Source of the DNA: a virus
Length of the DNA stretch: 21,441 nucleotides
Reading direction: 5' to 3' (one strand)
IMG/VR virus record: IMGVR_UViG_3300008110_001628
Coordinates: 1 to 21,441 of that record
Position numbers and translations under genes: made by a program. The notes under the pieces are model-generated. The model saw only the letters and a list, made by a program, of their open reading frames with translations. It was not told where the DNA came from and searched no databases. This document shows, in pieces, positions 6,140-13,042 of this stretch; the first letter of the stretch is position 1, and each line of letters begins with the position of its first letter.

Positions 6140-7286
6140 TTTAGAATCGGATTTAACAACACCATCTCAGGACAAGACTAAGTTGCTTGGCAAACTAGTT
6201 GAAATGCTTGAGAAAAAGAACATTGATATCAACGAGATTGGCGACATTAAACGTGTCAAGTTGTATCAAGCACTTACAAAAGATGCAGAAGGTGAAGCAC
6301 AGGTTCATGACCTTGCTGCAATTCAATTTTCACCTAAGTGGGAAACTGGTCCTGAATGGCCTGTTATTCAACAAGGTCCTGCAATTAAATTGCCAACACC
6401 TAAAGCAAAGAAAAAGAAAGCAACTACGTTTAAAACTTGCGTAGTTCCACCTGACATTCAAATTGGTTACTACCGCAACCGTGAAGGTGTATTAGAACCA
6501 ACGCATGATGAAAAGGCACTTGAAATTTGTATCAAGGTAATTGAAGATTTACAGCCTGAAGTTATTGCATTAGTTGGTGACAATCTTGACCTTCCTGAAA
6601 TGGGCAAGTATGTGACATACCCTGCGTATGCACAAACTACGCAAGCATCAATTGACCGTGCAACTTTGTTCTGTGCTCAACTCCGTGCTGCTGCTCCAGA
6701 TGCAAAGATCATTTGGCTTGCAGGAAACCACGAAGAACGTATGCCTAAGTACCTTGTACAAAATGCAGGTGCTGCTTATGGTCTTCGCAAGGGAAACACA
6801 CCAGACTCATGGCCTGTTCTTTCAGTTCCATACCTTTGTCGTATGGACGAATTTGGTATTGAGTACCGTCCAGGGTATCCAGCATCTGATTACTGGGTCA
6901 ATGAAAAGTTACGTATTATTCACGGTGACCGTGTGAAGTCATCAGGTTCAACTGCACATGTTTACCTTAACAACGAAAAGACGAGTGTTATCTATGGGCA
7001 TATTCATCGCATTGAAACGGCTTTTAAAACACGTGAAGATTTTGATGGTCCACGAACCATTATGGCTGCTTCTCCTGGCTGCCTTGCTAGAATTGATGGT
7101 GCTATTCCTTCTACTAAAGGTGGCGTAGACCTTGATGGTCGCCCACTTACTCGCCATGAAAATTGGCAACAAGGGTTGGGCGTTGTTCGCTACGAAGATG
7201 AGGGTGCTCACCGTTTCTCATATGATGTAATTCCCATCTATAATGGATGGGCTATTTATCAAGGCACTGAATACTCAGCCGAATAG
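6132..7286 (+). CDS. Calcineurin-like metallophosphoesterase
   Basis: Translation starts at a GTG within the end of the HTH-like gene. Residues 1-95 form a helical and Pro-rich N-terminal region ending in a Lys-rich linker (PKAKKKK). The catalytic domain then shows the family motifs in order: PDIQ (D108, with Gln110 where DxH is usual), GDNLD (D150, D153), AGNHEER (N199, H200), IHGD (H264, D266) and GHIHR (H290, H292). Such enzymes use two metal ions to hydrolyse phosphodiesters or phosphomonoesters; phage members include nucleases and nucleotide phosphatases. Replacement of the first metal-site histidine by Gln is seen in other phage members but could alter metal choice. At 384 residues it is intact. 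Its coupling to an HTH protein hints at a nucleic-acid substrate, which is unproven. Confidence 0.88.
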   Translation: MSSLESDLTTPSQDKTKLLGKLVEMLEKKNIDINEIGDIKRVKLYQALTKDAEGEAQVHDLAAIQFSPKWETGPEWPVIQQGPAIKLPTPKAKKKKATTFKTCVVPPDIQIGYYRNREGVLEPTHDEKALEICIKVIEDLQPEVIALVGDNLDLPEMGKYVTYPAYAQTTQASIDRATLFCAQLRAAAPDAKIIWLAGNHEERMPKYLVQNAGAAYGLRKGNTPDSWPVLSVPYLCRMDEFGIEYRPGYPASDYWVNEKLRIIHGDRVKSSGSTAHVYLNNEKTSVIYGHIHRIETAFKTREDFDGPRTIMAASPGCLARIDGAIPSTKGGVDLDGRPLTRHENWQQGLGVVRYEDEGAHRFSYDVIPIYNGWAIYQGTEYSAE

Positions 7287-7288
7287 CC

Positions 7289-7924
7289 ATGACTACCATT
7301 GTTGGTGTGCAGGGAGATGGATTTGCAGTTATCTGCGTAGATTCACGTATCTCTACCATGTTTGCAGGTGGTCTTGCCCAAGTAGGAACACTTAAAGAAG
7401 GGTCAAGCAAGGTATCAACTAATGGAAAATATTTACTCGGCGCTGCTGGAGATGTGCGGGCGATCAACATTCTCCATCATGTATTTCAACCGCCCACTCC
7501 ACCACCAAACCTTAGAGGGAAGAAACTTGACCAGTTCTTTACGGCGAAGTTTATACCAGCGCTCCGTGAGTGCTTTGATGCACAAGGATACTCAGTCCCA
7601 GACCTCAACGAAAACAAAGAACACATTGCAGAACAAGGGTCAAGCATCCTAGTAGCAATCAATGGCACTATCTACATAGTGGATGGTGATTACTCATGGG
7701 CTTCCGAATCCAATGGTATTTATTCAGTTGGTTCTGGGTCTTCCTATGCGCTAGGTGCTATGCAGGTACTTTTACGCAGTAAAAAAGTAACCCTACATCA
7801 GGCTAAAAGCAGTGCACTTCGGGCATTAGCCATTGCTTCTAAGTTTGACCCCTATACTGGTCCTCCGTATCAGACGTTTGTGCAAACTCAAGAAGTAAGC
7901 ACTAAACGTCGTAAAACGGTATAA
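7289..7924 (+). CDS. Proteasome-beta/HslV-like N-terminal threonine hydrolase
   Basis: The 211-residue product starts MTTIVGVQ. Removal of Met1 would expose Thr2 as the catalytic N-terminal nucleophile, as in HslV and proteasome beta subunits. Counting from that Thr, VDSR gives Asp17, the exact proteasome position. K41, in KVSTNGKYLLGAAGD, aligns with Lys33 after a short insertion. GSGSSYALG carries S149 (Ser129-like), and FDPYTG supplies D187 and T190 (Asp166 and Ser169-like). The catalytic set therefore appears complete. A Pro-rich loop (residues 68-74) and a basic tail (KRRK) are extra. No HslU or other unfoldase is seen nearby. The gene lies between the phosphoesterase and the portal region, starting 2 bases after the upstream stop. 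Roles in prohead maturation or host protein attack are both possible. The fold is near certain and the function inferred. Confidence 0.88.
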   Translation: MTTIVGVQGDGFAVICVDSRISTMFAGGLAQVGTLKEGSSKVSTNGKYLLGAAGDVRAINILHHVFQPPTPPPNLRGKKLDQFFTAKFIPALRECFDAQGYSVPDLNENKEHIAEQGSSILVAINGTIYIVDGDYSWASESNGIYSVGSGSSYALGAMQVLLRSKKVTLHQAKSSALRALAIASKFDPYTGPPYQTFVQTQEVSTKRRKTV

Positions 7925-7925
7925 T
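7920..7925 (+). promoter_or_regulatory. Candidate -10 element (TATAAT)
   Basis: A perfect TATAAT overlaps the stop codon of the Ntn-hydrolase gene and lies 32 bases before the next ATG. No good -35 hexamer is found 16-18 bases upstream, so this may be chance. Confidence 0.3.
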
Positions 7926-7956
7926 CAAAACAGCACATAACTAAGGAGCAATAAAT

Positions 7957-8250
7957 ATGGCAAAACAAATCAAACCAGCAGAACTTGCTGACGTGGCTAC
8001 GAAGGGCGGTGTTCTTGGCGTTATTTCGTATTTGTTTTCAACATACAACGTAGACCCTGCTTTGAACATTGTTGTTCTTCCAGCAGTAATGTATGTTCTT
8101 AACGCACTTAGCACTAAGGTTGGTGACCCACAGGTTGCTAACTTCTTTGCAAAGCAGAGCAAGGTTGTTGAAGTAGCAGTTAAGCAAACTGTAGCAAAGC
8201 CAGTAACTAAAGCAGTTGCAAAGACAACACCTAAGAAAAAAGCAAAGTAA
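7957..8250 (+). CDS. Small membrane protein with Ala/Lys-rich tail
   Basis: A clear AAGGAG site precedes the ATG. The 97-residue product has two moderately hydrophobic segments (about residues 17-29, GGVLGVISYLFST, and 36-50, ALNIVVLPAVMYVLN). It then has a long C-terminal tail (about 65-97) made almost entirely of Ala, Val, Lys, Thr and Pro, with AKPVTKAVAKTTPKKKAK at the end. Such a tail resembles histone-H1-like or DNA-condensing tails. The two-helix hairpin suggests a holin-like or other membrane protein. It lies directly before the portal gene, so an internal-core or membrane-anchoring role in head assembly is possible. I do not recognise a family. Confidence 0.6.
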   Translation: MAKQIKPAELADVATKGGVLGVISYLFSTYNVDPALNIVVLPAVMYVLNALSTKVGDPQVANFFAKQSKVVEVAVKQTVAKPVTKAVAKTTPKKKAK

Positions 8251-8259
8251 ACTAAATAA

Positions 8260-9942
8260 ATGCCCATTGATTTTTGGTCACCGTCTTATCGTGCGGCTTC
8301 TAGTGACCTTACGGTATCTATATCCCCGTTAGGTCTTGTTGAACTTGCAGACGAAGAATTTGAGGTACACGGTCCACGCTTGAACCGCTATGCGGCAGCG
8401 TGGGCTTGGTACCTTGGGCACCATTGGTCATACCGCCGTGAAATGGGCGAATCACAGTTTTATCTAAACTATGTTCGCACAATGGCAGACTACATCACTA
8501 ACTTTTGTTTTGGTAGAGGTGTGCAGTTTAAAGTACCTGAGCAAAACAACGCCATTATCCCTCACCTTTTAAATGACGTTTGGGATGGGCACAATAACAA
8601 GCATTATGTTTTGTGGGAAATGGGGCAACTTGCCGCCGTTACTGGTGACTGCTTTGTAAAGGTTGCTTATGAGGAACCATACGTAGACACTGTTGGTATT
8701 CCGCATGAGGGACGAATTCGTATTATCCCTCTAAACCCTGCCCACTGTTTTCCTGAATACCACCCGCATGACCGTGACAGAATTATCCGATTTAAATTAA
8801 AGTATCGTTTCTGGGGTACATCGCCAGAAGGAACTCGTCAGGTTTACACCTTTACTGAAATCCTTACTGACGAAATGGTTGAGCAGTACATCAACGATGA
8901 ACTTATTGACCAGTATCCAAACGCTATTGGAATGGTGCCTATTGTCCACATTCCAAATACCACCATTTCTTCTTCGCCTTGGGGTCAGTCTGACATTTGG
9001 GATATCATCCCTCTTAACCGTGAACTCAATGAAAAAATGGCTGAAGTATCAGACATTATCAACTATCACGCCGCTCCTGTAACCATCATTACTGGTGCTA
9101 AGGCTTCACAACTAGAACGTGGACCTAAGAAGGTTTGGGCTGGCTTGCCTAAAGACGCAAGCGTATTTAACCTTGAATCCAGGGGAGAAATGGCTGGCGC
9201 TTTGGAATACGTCAATTTCCTAAAGCGTGCCATGCACGAAATTACAGGTATTCCTGAAACTGCTTTAGGTCAATTCCAACCAGTGTCTAACACTTCTGGT
9301 GTTGCTTTGGCTATTCAATACCAGCCATTGATGAACCGTTACACAATGAAAAAGGTTCACTTTACAAAGGGTCTTGAAAAGATTAACGAAATCATTATTC
9401 GTACTGCGGCTGTGTTTAGACCAGAGATGTTAGTTTATAATGGTCTTAAGGCTGCTCAACCAGAACGGGATAACTTAACCCAGTTAGACCCTGCTGACCC
9501 AATTACTTATAAAACAACGTGTCATTGGATTGACCCGTTGCCAACAGATGTTCTCATCAAACTTAACGAAGTACAATCTAAAATGGCGCTTGGGCTTGAA
9601 TCCAAACGTGGTGCTCTTAAGATTTTGGGTGAGGAGTTTCCGAACGAAAAGATGGAAGAAATCTTTGAGGAACTCATGGATGACGCTATTGACCAAGGCG
9701 CACTTGACATGCTTCGTTCGCAAATACAAATGGCAGTGATGATGGTAACAGGAATGATTCCTGGTGAAAATGGACCTCAGCCAGCAAGCGCTGGTGGTTC
9801 TGATGTATCATCTGCTGGTGGTTCTGAAGGAGTAATGCCTGGAACGGCAGTAAATCCGATAGAATCAGATTTAATGAATCAATTGGTAAGTAAGGCTTAC
9901 GGTGCTAGGTTCGCCCAGCAACGTAGTCCAGGCGAAGATTAA
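8260..9942 (+). CDS. Portal protein
   Basis: The 560-residue protein is the dodecameric portal that forms the DNA channel at one head vertex, docks TerL and later the tail. The stem and wing pattern is visible: an N-terminal RLNRYAAAWAWYLGHHW segment, a central GQSDIWDIIPLNRELNEKM helix (about residues 246-264), and the conserved EITGIPETALGQF (about 327-339) followed by SGVALAIQYQPLM. These are typical of SPP1-gp6/HK97-like portals. The last 60 residues include a Gly/Ser linker with a twice-used SAGGS and a basic end. The ATG at 8260 has no obvious ribosome binding site and lies 9 bases after the previous stop, so re-initiation is likely. Its length is normal. Confidence 0.92.
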   Translation: MPIDFWSPSYRAASSDLTVSISPLGLVELADEEFEVHGPRLNRYAAAWAWYLGHHWSYRREMGESQFYLNYVRTMADYITNFCFGRGVQFKVPEQNNAIIPHLLNDVWDGHNNKHYVLWEMGQLAAVTGDCFVKVAYEEPYVDTVGIPHEGRIRIIPLNPAHCFPEYHPHDRDRIIRFKLKYRFWGTSPEGTRQVYTFTEILTDEMVEQYINDELIDQYPNAIGMVPIVHIPNTTISSSPWGQSDIWDIIPLNRELNEKMAEVSDIINYHAAPVTIITGAKASQLERGPKKVWAGLPKDASVFNLESRGEMAGALEYVNFLKRAMHEITGIPETALGQFQPVSNTSGVALAIQYQPLMNRYTMKKVHFTKGLEKINEIIIRTAAVFRPEMLVYNGLKAAQPERDNLTQLDPADPITYKTTCHWIDPLPTDVLIKLNEVQSKMALGLESKRGALKILGEEFPNEKMEEIFEELMDDAIDQGALDMLRSQIQMAVMMVTGMIPGENGPQPASAGGSDVSSAGGSEGVMPGTAVNPIESDLMNQLVSKAYGARFAQQRSPGED

Positions 9943-9991
9943 TCAGTAAATAAAAACAGTTAATATCAGCAAAGCTAGCGAGGTTATACCT

Positions 9992-10783
9992 ATGGCAAAG
10001 CAACCATCCCCAGAACAAGACTCTGTAGTCATTGGCACAGAGAATCCTGTTGTAGAGCAAGAACAACCAAAGGAAGTTGTAAAGAACTTTACAATTGACG
10101 ATGTTGAAAGTGCTCGCAAACAGGAGAAGGACAAGATGTACAAGCGTCTTGAAGAAGCCGATGTACGTGTAAAGAGCATGGAAGAACAACTTAAGATTAT
10201 TTCTTCCGAACGTGAAGAAGCCCTTAAGAAGGCTGAAGAACAAGCACAGCGTGAGGCTGAAATCCTTAAGAAGCGTGAGTTTGAAGAACTTACGGCAAAA
10301 GAGTTACTTCTTAAGCAGGAAACCGAATTCAACAAAAAGATTAATGATGTTGAAAACGAGTGGAAAGCACGCCTTGAGGAAATTGACCGTGACCGTCAAG
10401 CACAGGCTGCCCTTCTTGAAAAAGAGCGTCGCCACCAAGAAATTCAAACTTATCTAAACCGTCGCCTTCAGGAAGAACAAGAAGCAATTATTCCTGAATT
10501 GCTTGGCTTGGTTAGTGGAAATTCTGAAGATGAAATTGAAACTGCAATTGCTAAATACAAAGAAGCAAGTTCTGCTATATTTGAAAATGTCCAAAGAGCA
10601 ACTGCGGAAACGCAGGTTCGCTTTAAAGGTGCAGGTGTAACAGCCCCACCTGTTGGGCCGATGGAAACTCAAATGGAGCAGCAAACGTTGACTGCGGAAG
10701 ATATTCGTAATATGTCAATGGACCAGTATCAAAAAATGCGTGACAGGCTCTTGAACGCACGTTCTTCCAGAGGGCGTTTTTAA
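9992..10783 (+). CDS. Scaffold-like protein
   Basis: This 263-residue, highly charged protein has a long predicted coiled coil from about residue 36 to 170, dominated by Glu, Lys, Arg and Gln. The region after it is helical, then a Pro/Gly-containing linker (KGAGVTAPPVGPM) leads to a short basic C-terminal helix ending RDRLLNARSSRGRF. Coiled-coil protein with a basic C-terminal tail, placed between portal and major capsid genes, is the standard layout of a phage scaffolding protein, which guides capsid assembly through its C-terminus and is then lost. GAGGT provides a ribosome binding site 7 bases before the ATG. No protease active site is evident in it, so scaffold removal would need another enzyme or simple exit. 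Confidence 0.82.
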   Translation: MAKQPSPEQDSVVIGTENPVVEQEQPKEVVKNFTIDDVESARKQEKDKMYKRLEEADVRVKSMEEQLKIISSEREEALKKAEEQAQREAEILKKREFEELTAKELLLKQETEFNKKINDVENEWKARLEEIDRDRQAQAALLEKERRHQEIQTYLNRRLQEEQEAIIPELLGLVSGNSEDEIETAIAKYKEASSAIFENVQRATAETQVRFKGAGVTAPPVGPMETQMEQQTLTAEDIRNMSMDQYQKMRDRLLNARSSRGRF

Positions 10784-10787
10784 ACTC

Positions 10788-10796
10788 TGGTAGAAT
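10788..10796 (+). promoter_or_regulatory. Candidate extended -10 promoter element upstream of the capsid gene
   Basis: TGG followed by TAGAAT fits the extended -10 pattern TGnTAnAAT. It begins 5 bases after the scaffold stop and ends 42 bases before the capsid ATG. No matching -35 is visible, as extended -10 promoters allow. It would give the capsid gene its own transcript. Confidence 0.35.
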
Positions 10797-10838
10797 TTAA
10801 AATAACCCATTAACATTCCTTACGGAGGATAAAAAAAC

Positions 10839-11823
10839 ATGGCATATCCAGGCCCAGCAGGTGGTGCAGTCACAGGTGCTGACCTTTCGGCAATTACGAC
10901 GACAGGTTACTCAAGTGATGCAAATGCCAGGTCTCACCGTCAACTTCATGCGTTACAACAACCTAGGTGTTGATGACACCAACGGTGCAGTATTGACTGA
11001 AGGTGTACGTATGGAGCCTTCCGCTCTGTCGGCATCACAGATTCAAATTACTGTAAAAGAACAAGGTAAGTCGGTTGCAGTAACCGAACTTCTCTTGAAC
11101 GCATCATTTGATGACGTTATGGCATCGTCCAGTCGTCTTCTTGGTCGTCACATGGCACAGTCAATGGACGTTCAGGCACGCAACACCTTGTACGCCGCAG
11201 GCGTTCCATTCGGTGGCGGTGCAGCCGTTGCTCCATCGGTAGTCTTTGGTCGCAAGACCAACGGTTCAACCCGTGGTTCAATTGCTCCTTACGAGTACTC
11301 GGCAGCAGGTTCGGCTTCGGCTCCTGGCTACCTCTCACCAGCAACCATTAAGGACGCTGTTGAAATTCTCGCAGGTCAGAACATCCCACGCCTTGGCGAT
11401 ACTTACGTTTGCTTCGTTCACCCATCACAGAGCCGTGCGCTTCGTGACTGGCCTGAATTCATTGAAGTAACAAAGTACGCTGCACCTGGCAACTTCATGC
11501 TTGGTGAAATTGGTCGTCTGTATGACGTAGTGTTCATTGAAACCACTCAGGTTCTTAAGGGTGGAACGAACATTGTTGACTTGGCTCCAGGAACCAGCGG
11601 TTACCAGGACCCAACCTCAACCTCATACAGCGCAATCATGATCGGTGACAACGCATTTGGTCAGGCAATCGCCTTGCCAGTTGAACTCCGTGACGGTGGC
11701 GTAATTGACTTTGGTCGTGAGCATGGTCTCGCTTGGTACGCAATCTGGGGCTTCGGCGTAATTACCGCAGAATCCCGTGTGATTTTGAATACCAAGGGTG
11801 GAGCAATTGACTCTAACTTCTAA
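10839..11823 (+). CDS. Major capsid protein (N4-gp56-like), frame-disrupted near the 5' end
   Basis: The body of the protein is read from about 10915 to 11823 and is a major capsid protein: MPGLTVNFMRYNNLG, an LTEGV turn, VAVTELLLNASFDDVMA, RNTLYAAGVPFGGG and a C-terminal GLAWYAIWGFGVI region match the N4-gp56-like family. The start is the problem. TACGGAGG sits 10 bases before the ATG at 10839, and that frame encodes a plausible N-terminus, MAYPGPAGGAVTGADLSA, but ends at a TGA at 10971-10973. The body is in the +1 frame, whose only upstream starts are GTG codons at 10861 and 10864 with no ribosome binding site. Relatives also usually carry about 25-30 residues between the N-terminus and the MPG motif that are absent here. 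A deletion, sequence error or frameshift is therefore likely. Confidence 0.85.
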
Positions 11824-11841
11824 TCTTTAGGGACTAGAATC

Positions 11842-11877
11842 AAGGGGCGATGGTGGTGTAAACTACCATCGCCCCTT
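11842..11877 (+). terminator. Strong hairpin after the capsid gene
   Basis: A perfect 13-bp stem, AAGGGGCGATGGT (11842-11854) with ACCATCGCCCCTT (11865-11877), closes a 10-base loop. It is far more GC-rich than its surroundings and starts 18 bases after the capsid stop. Only three T residues follow, so it may be a hairpin terminator without a long U tract, a partial terminator or an mRNA-protecting structure. Confidence 0.75.
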
Positions 11878-11910
11878 TAGTATTACACGTACAACACTAG
11901 GAGAAATAAA

Positions 11911-12141
11911 ATGCCAAGAAAAACAAATCAATTTGCAGAATCAGTTGAGGATGACGAAACTGAAGTAGCAATCCCAGTTCCTGAAAAGGAAAGTGGTTTT
12001 AAGCAAGCACGTATCAAAGGTACCTGGACAATGTTCTGGGGCGGTGACATGTATAATTTTGTAGATGGAAAAACATTCAACATCCCACAAGAGTTGTTTG
12101 ACCATCTAAAGAATTACGGCAATATCTACGACACTCTCTAA
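11911..12141 (+). CDS. Hypothetical small head-module protein
   Basis: AGGAG precedes the ATG by 7 bases. The 76-residue product has an acidic, probably disordered N-terminal third (SVEDDETEVAIPVPEKE) and a compact C-terminal part (about residues 30-76). That part contains GTWTMFWGGDMYNFVDGK and then IPQELFDHLKNYGNIYDTL, a pattern of a beta hairpin plus helix. Small proteins with a similar W/F-rich hairpin and short helix often follow phage capsid genes and can be head-completion or decoration proteins. It is separated from the capsid gene by the strong hairpin and coupled to the fibre-like gene downstream, where AAGGAG overlaps its stop. I do not recognise the exact family. Confidence 0.6.
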   Translation: MPRKTNQFAESVEDDETEVAIPVPEKESGFKQARIKGTWTMFWGGDMYNFVDGKTFNIPQELFDHLKNYGNIYDTL

Positions 12142-12149
12142 GGAGTACT

Positions 12150-13040
12150 ATGGCGGGTTTTACAATCCCCAACGCACCTGATACTGATAAATCAACGCTA
12201 GACCAGTCCGAACCAGACCGTGTTGATTTTGAAATTCTAGGAAATAGAAGGAAAGGTGTTGTTACTGGTGGTGAGGTTACCTCAGTATCTGGAACAACGG
12301 TGGCAGTTACTGCCGCAACCATTGCATATGAGGGGGCTGATTACGCCCTTGTAGTAGCACGGTTTGCAACGGGGGCTGTAAGCCTTCAAACGGTGACTGG
12401 TACAGCAAGTACCACTAACCCATTGTTTCCTGTATTAGCAGCAACCGATGTTGTATTAGCCGCAGTACTACGTCGCACTAGTGCATCTATCGTAACTAAC
12501 GACATTATTGATAAGCGTGCATTCTGCTTGCCAAGTGTTCAAGCATTGTCAATTGTTAATGCTGACGTAAATGCCTCAGCCGCAATTGCTTACAGTAAAT
12601 TAAACCTTGCTAGTAGCATTACTTCATCAGACATTGTTAACGGTACTATTGCTACTGGTGACCTTGCTGATGGGGCAGTTACTACTGCAAAACTTGCATC
12701 GGGTGCTGCACAGGCTGGGTTTAATTCCACCATCAATGCTCAAACTGCAAGTTATACGTTGGCTCTATCTGACCTAGGTAAGTTAGTAGAAATGAGCAGT
12801 ACATCTGGTCTTACTCTTACAGTACCTTTGGAATCATCTGTGGCATTTGCAGTTGGTGATCGTATTGACGTTCTTCAGACTAATACTGGTCAAGTAACAT
12901 TTGCTGGGTCTGGTGGTGTAACCATTAACTCAGAAAACTCTAAGACTAAACTAAATGGTCGTTGGGCTGCCGCAACATTAATCAAGCGTGCTACTAATAC
13001 TTGGGTGCTTCTCGGAAACATTACCGACCTGACGGTGTAA
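12150..13040 (+). CDS. Fibre-like protein with beta-helix-style repeats
   Basis: This 296-residue protein is Ala/Thr/Ser/Val-rich with one cysteine. Residues 1-125 form a beta-rich head ending in TNDIIDKR, a phrase common in virion fibre N-termini. Residues 134-187 hold imperfect repeats (SIVNADVNASAAIAYSKL, then SDIVNGTIATGDLADGA, then VTTAKLA), typical of trimeric fibre shafts. Residues 192-290 resemble a C-terminal domain seen at the end of many fibres: TASYTLALSDLGKLVEMS, GDRIDVLQTNTGQVTFAG and WAAATLIKRATNTWVLLGN. Tail fibres are usually encoded beyond the tape measure; this gene lies between capsid and connector genes, so a head fibre, decoration protein or neck whisker is as likely. 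AAGGAG precedes the ATG by 4 bases. Confidence 0.75.
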   Translation: MAGFTIPNAPDTDKSTLDQSEPDRVDFEILGNRRKGVVTGGEVTSVSGTTVAVTAATIAYEGADYALVVARFATGAVSLQTVTGTASTTNPLFPVLAATDVVLAAVLRRTSASIVTNDIIDKRAFCLPSVQALSIVNADVNASAAIAYSKLNLASSITSSDIVNGTIATGDLADGAVTTAKLASGAAQAGFNSTINAQTASYTLALSDLGKLVEMSSTSGLTLTVPLESSVAFAVGDRIDVLQTNTGQVTFAGSGGVTINSENSKTKLNGRWAAATLIKRATNTWVLLGNITDLTV

Positions 13041-13042
13041 AT

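Noticed and set aside
9943-10335. Long minus-strand ORF of 130 residues opposite the scaffold gene
   Set aside because: It is Ser/Leu/Arg-rich in the way expected for the reverse reading of a Glu/Lys coiled-coil gene, and all supported genes are on the + strand.
10861-10863. GTG start for the capsid protein
   Set aside because: It lacks a ribosome binding site, and the residues it would add do not resemble a capsid N-terminus, whereas the ATG at 10839 has a strong site.
13001-13042. Earlier start for the Cys-rich protein
   Set aside because: It would overlap the fibre-like gene by 40 bases and add a basic segment unlike the rest; the ATG at 13043 follows the upstream stop directly.
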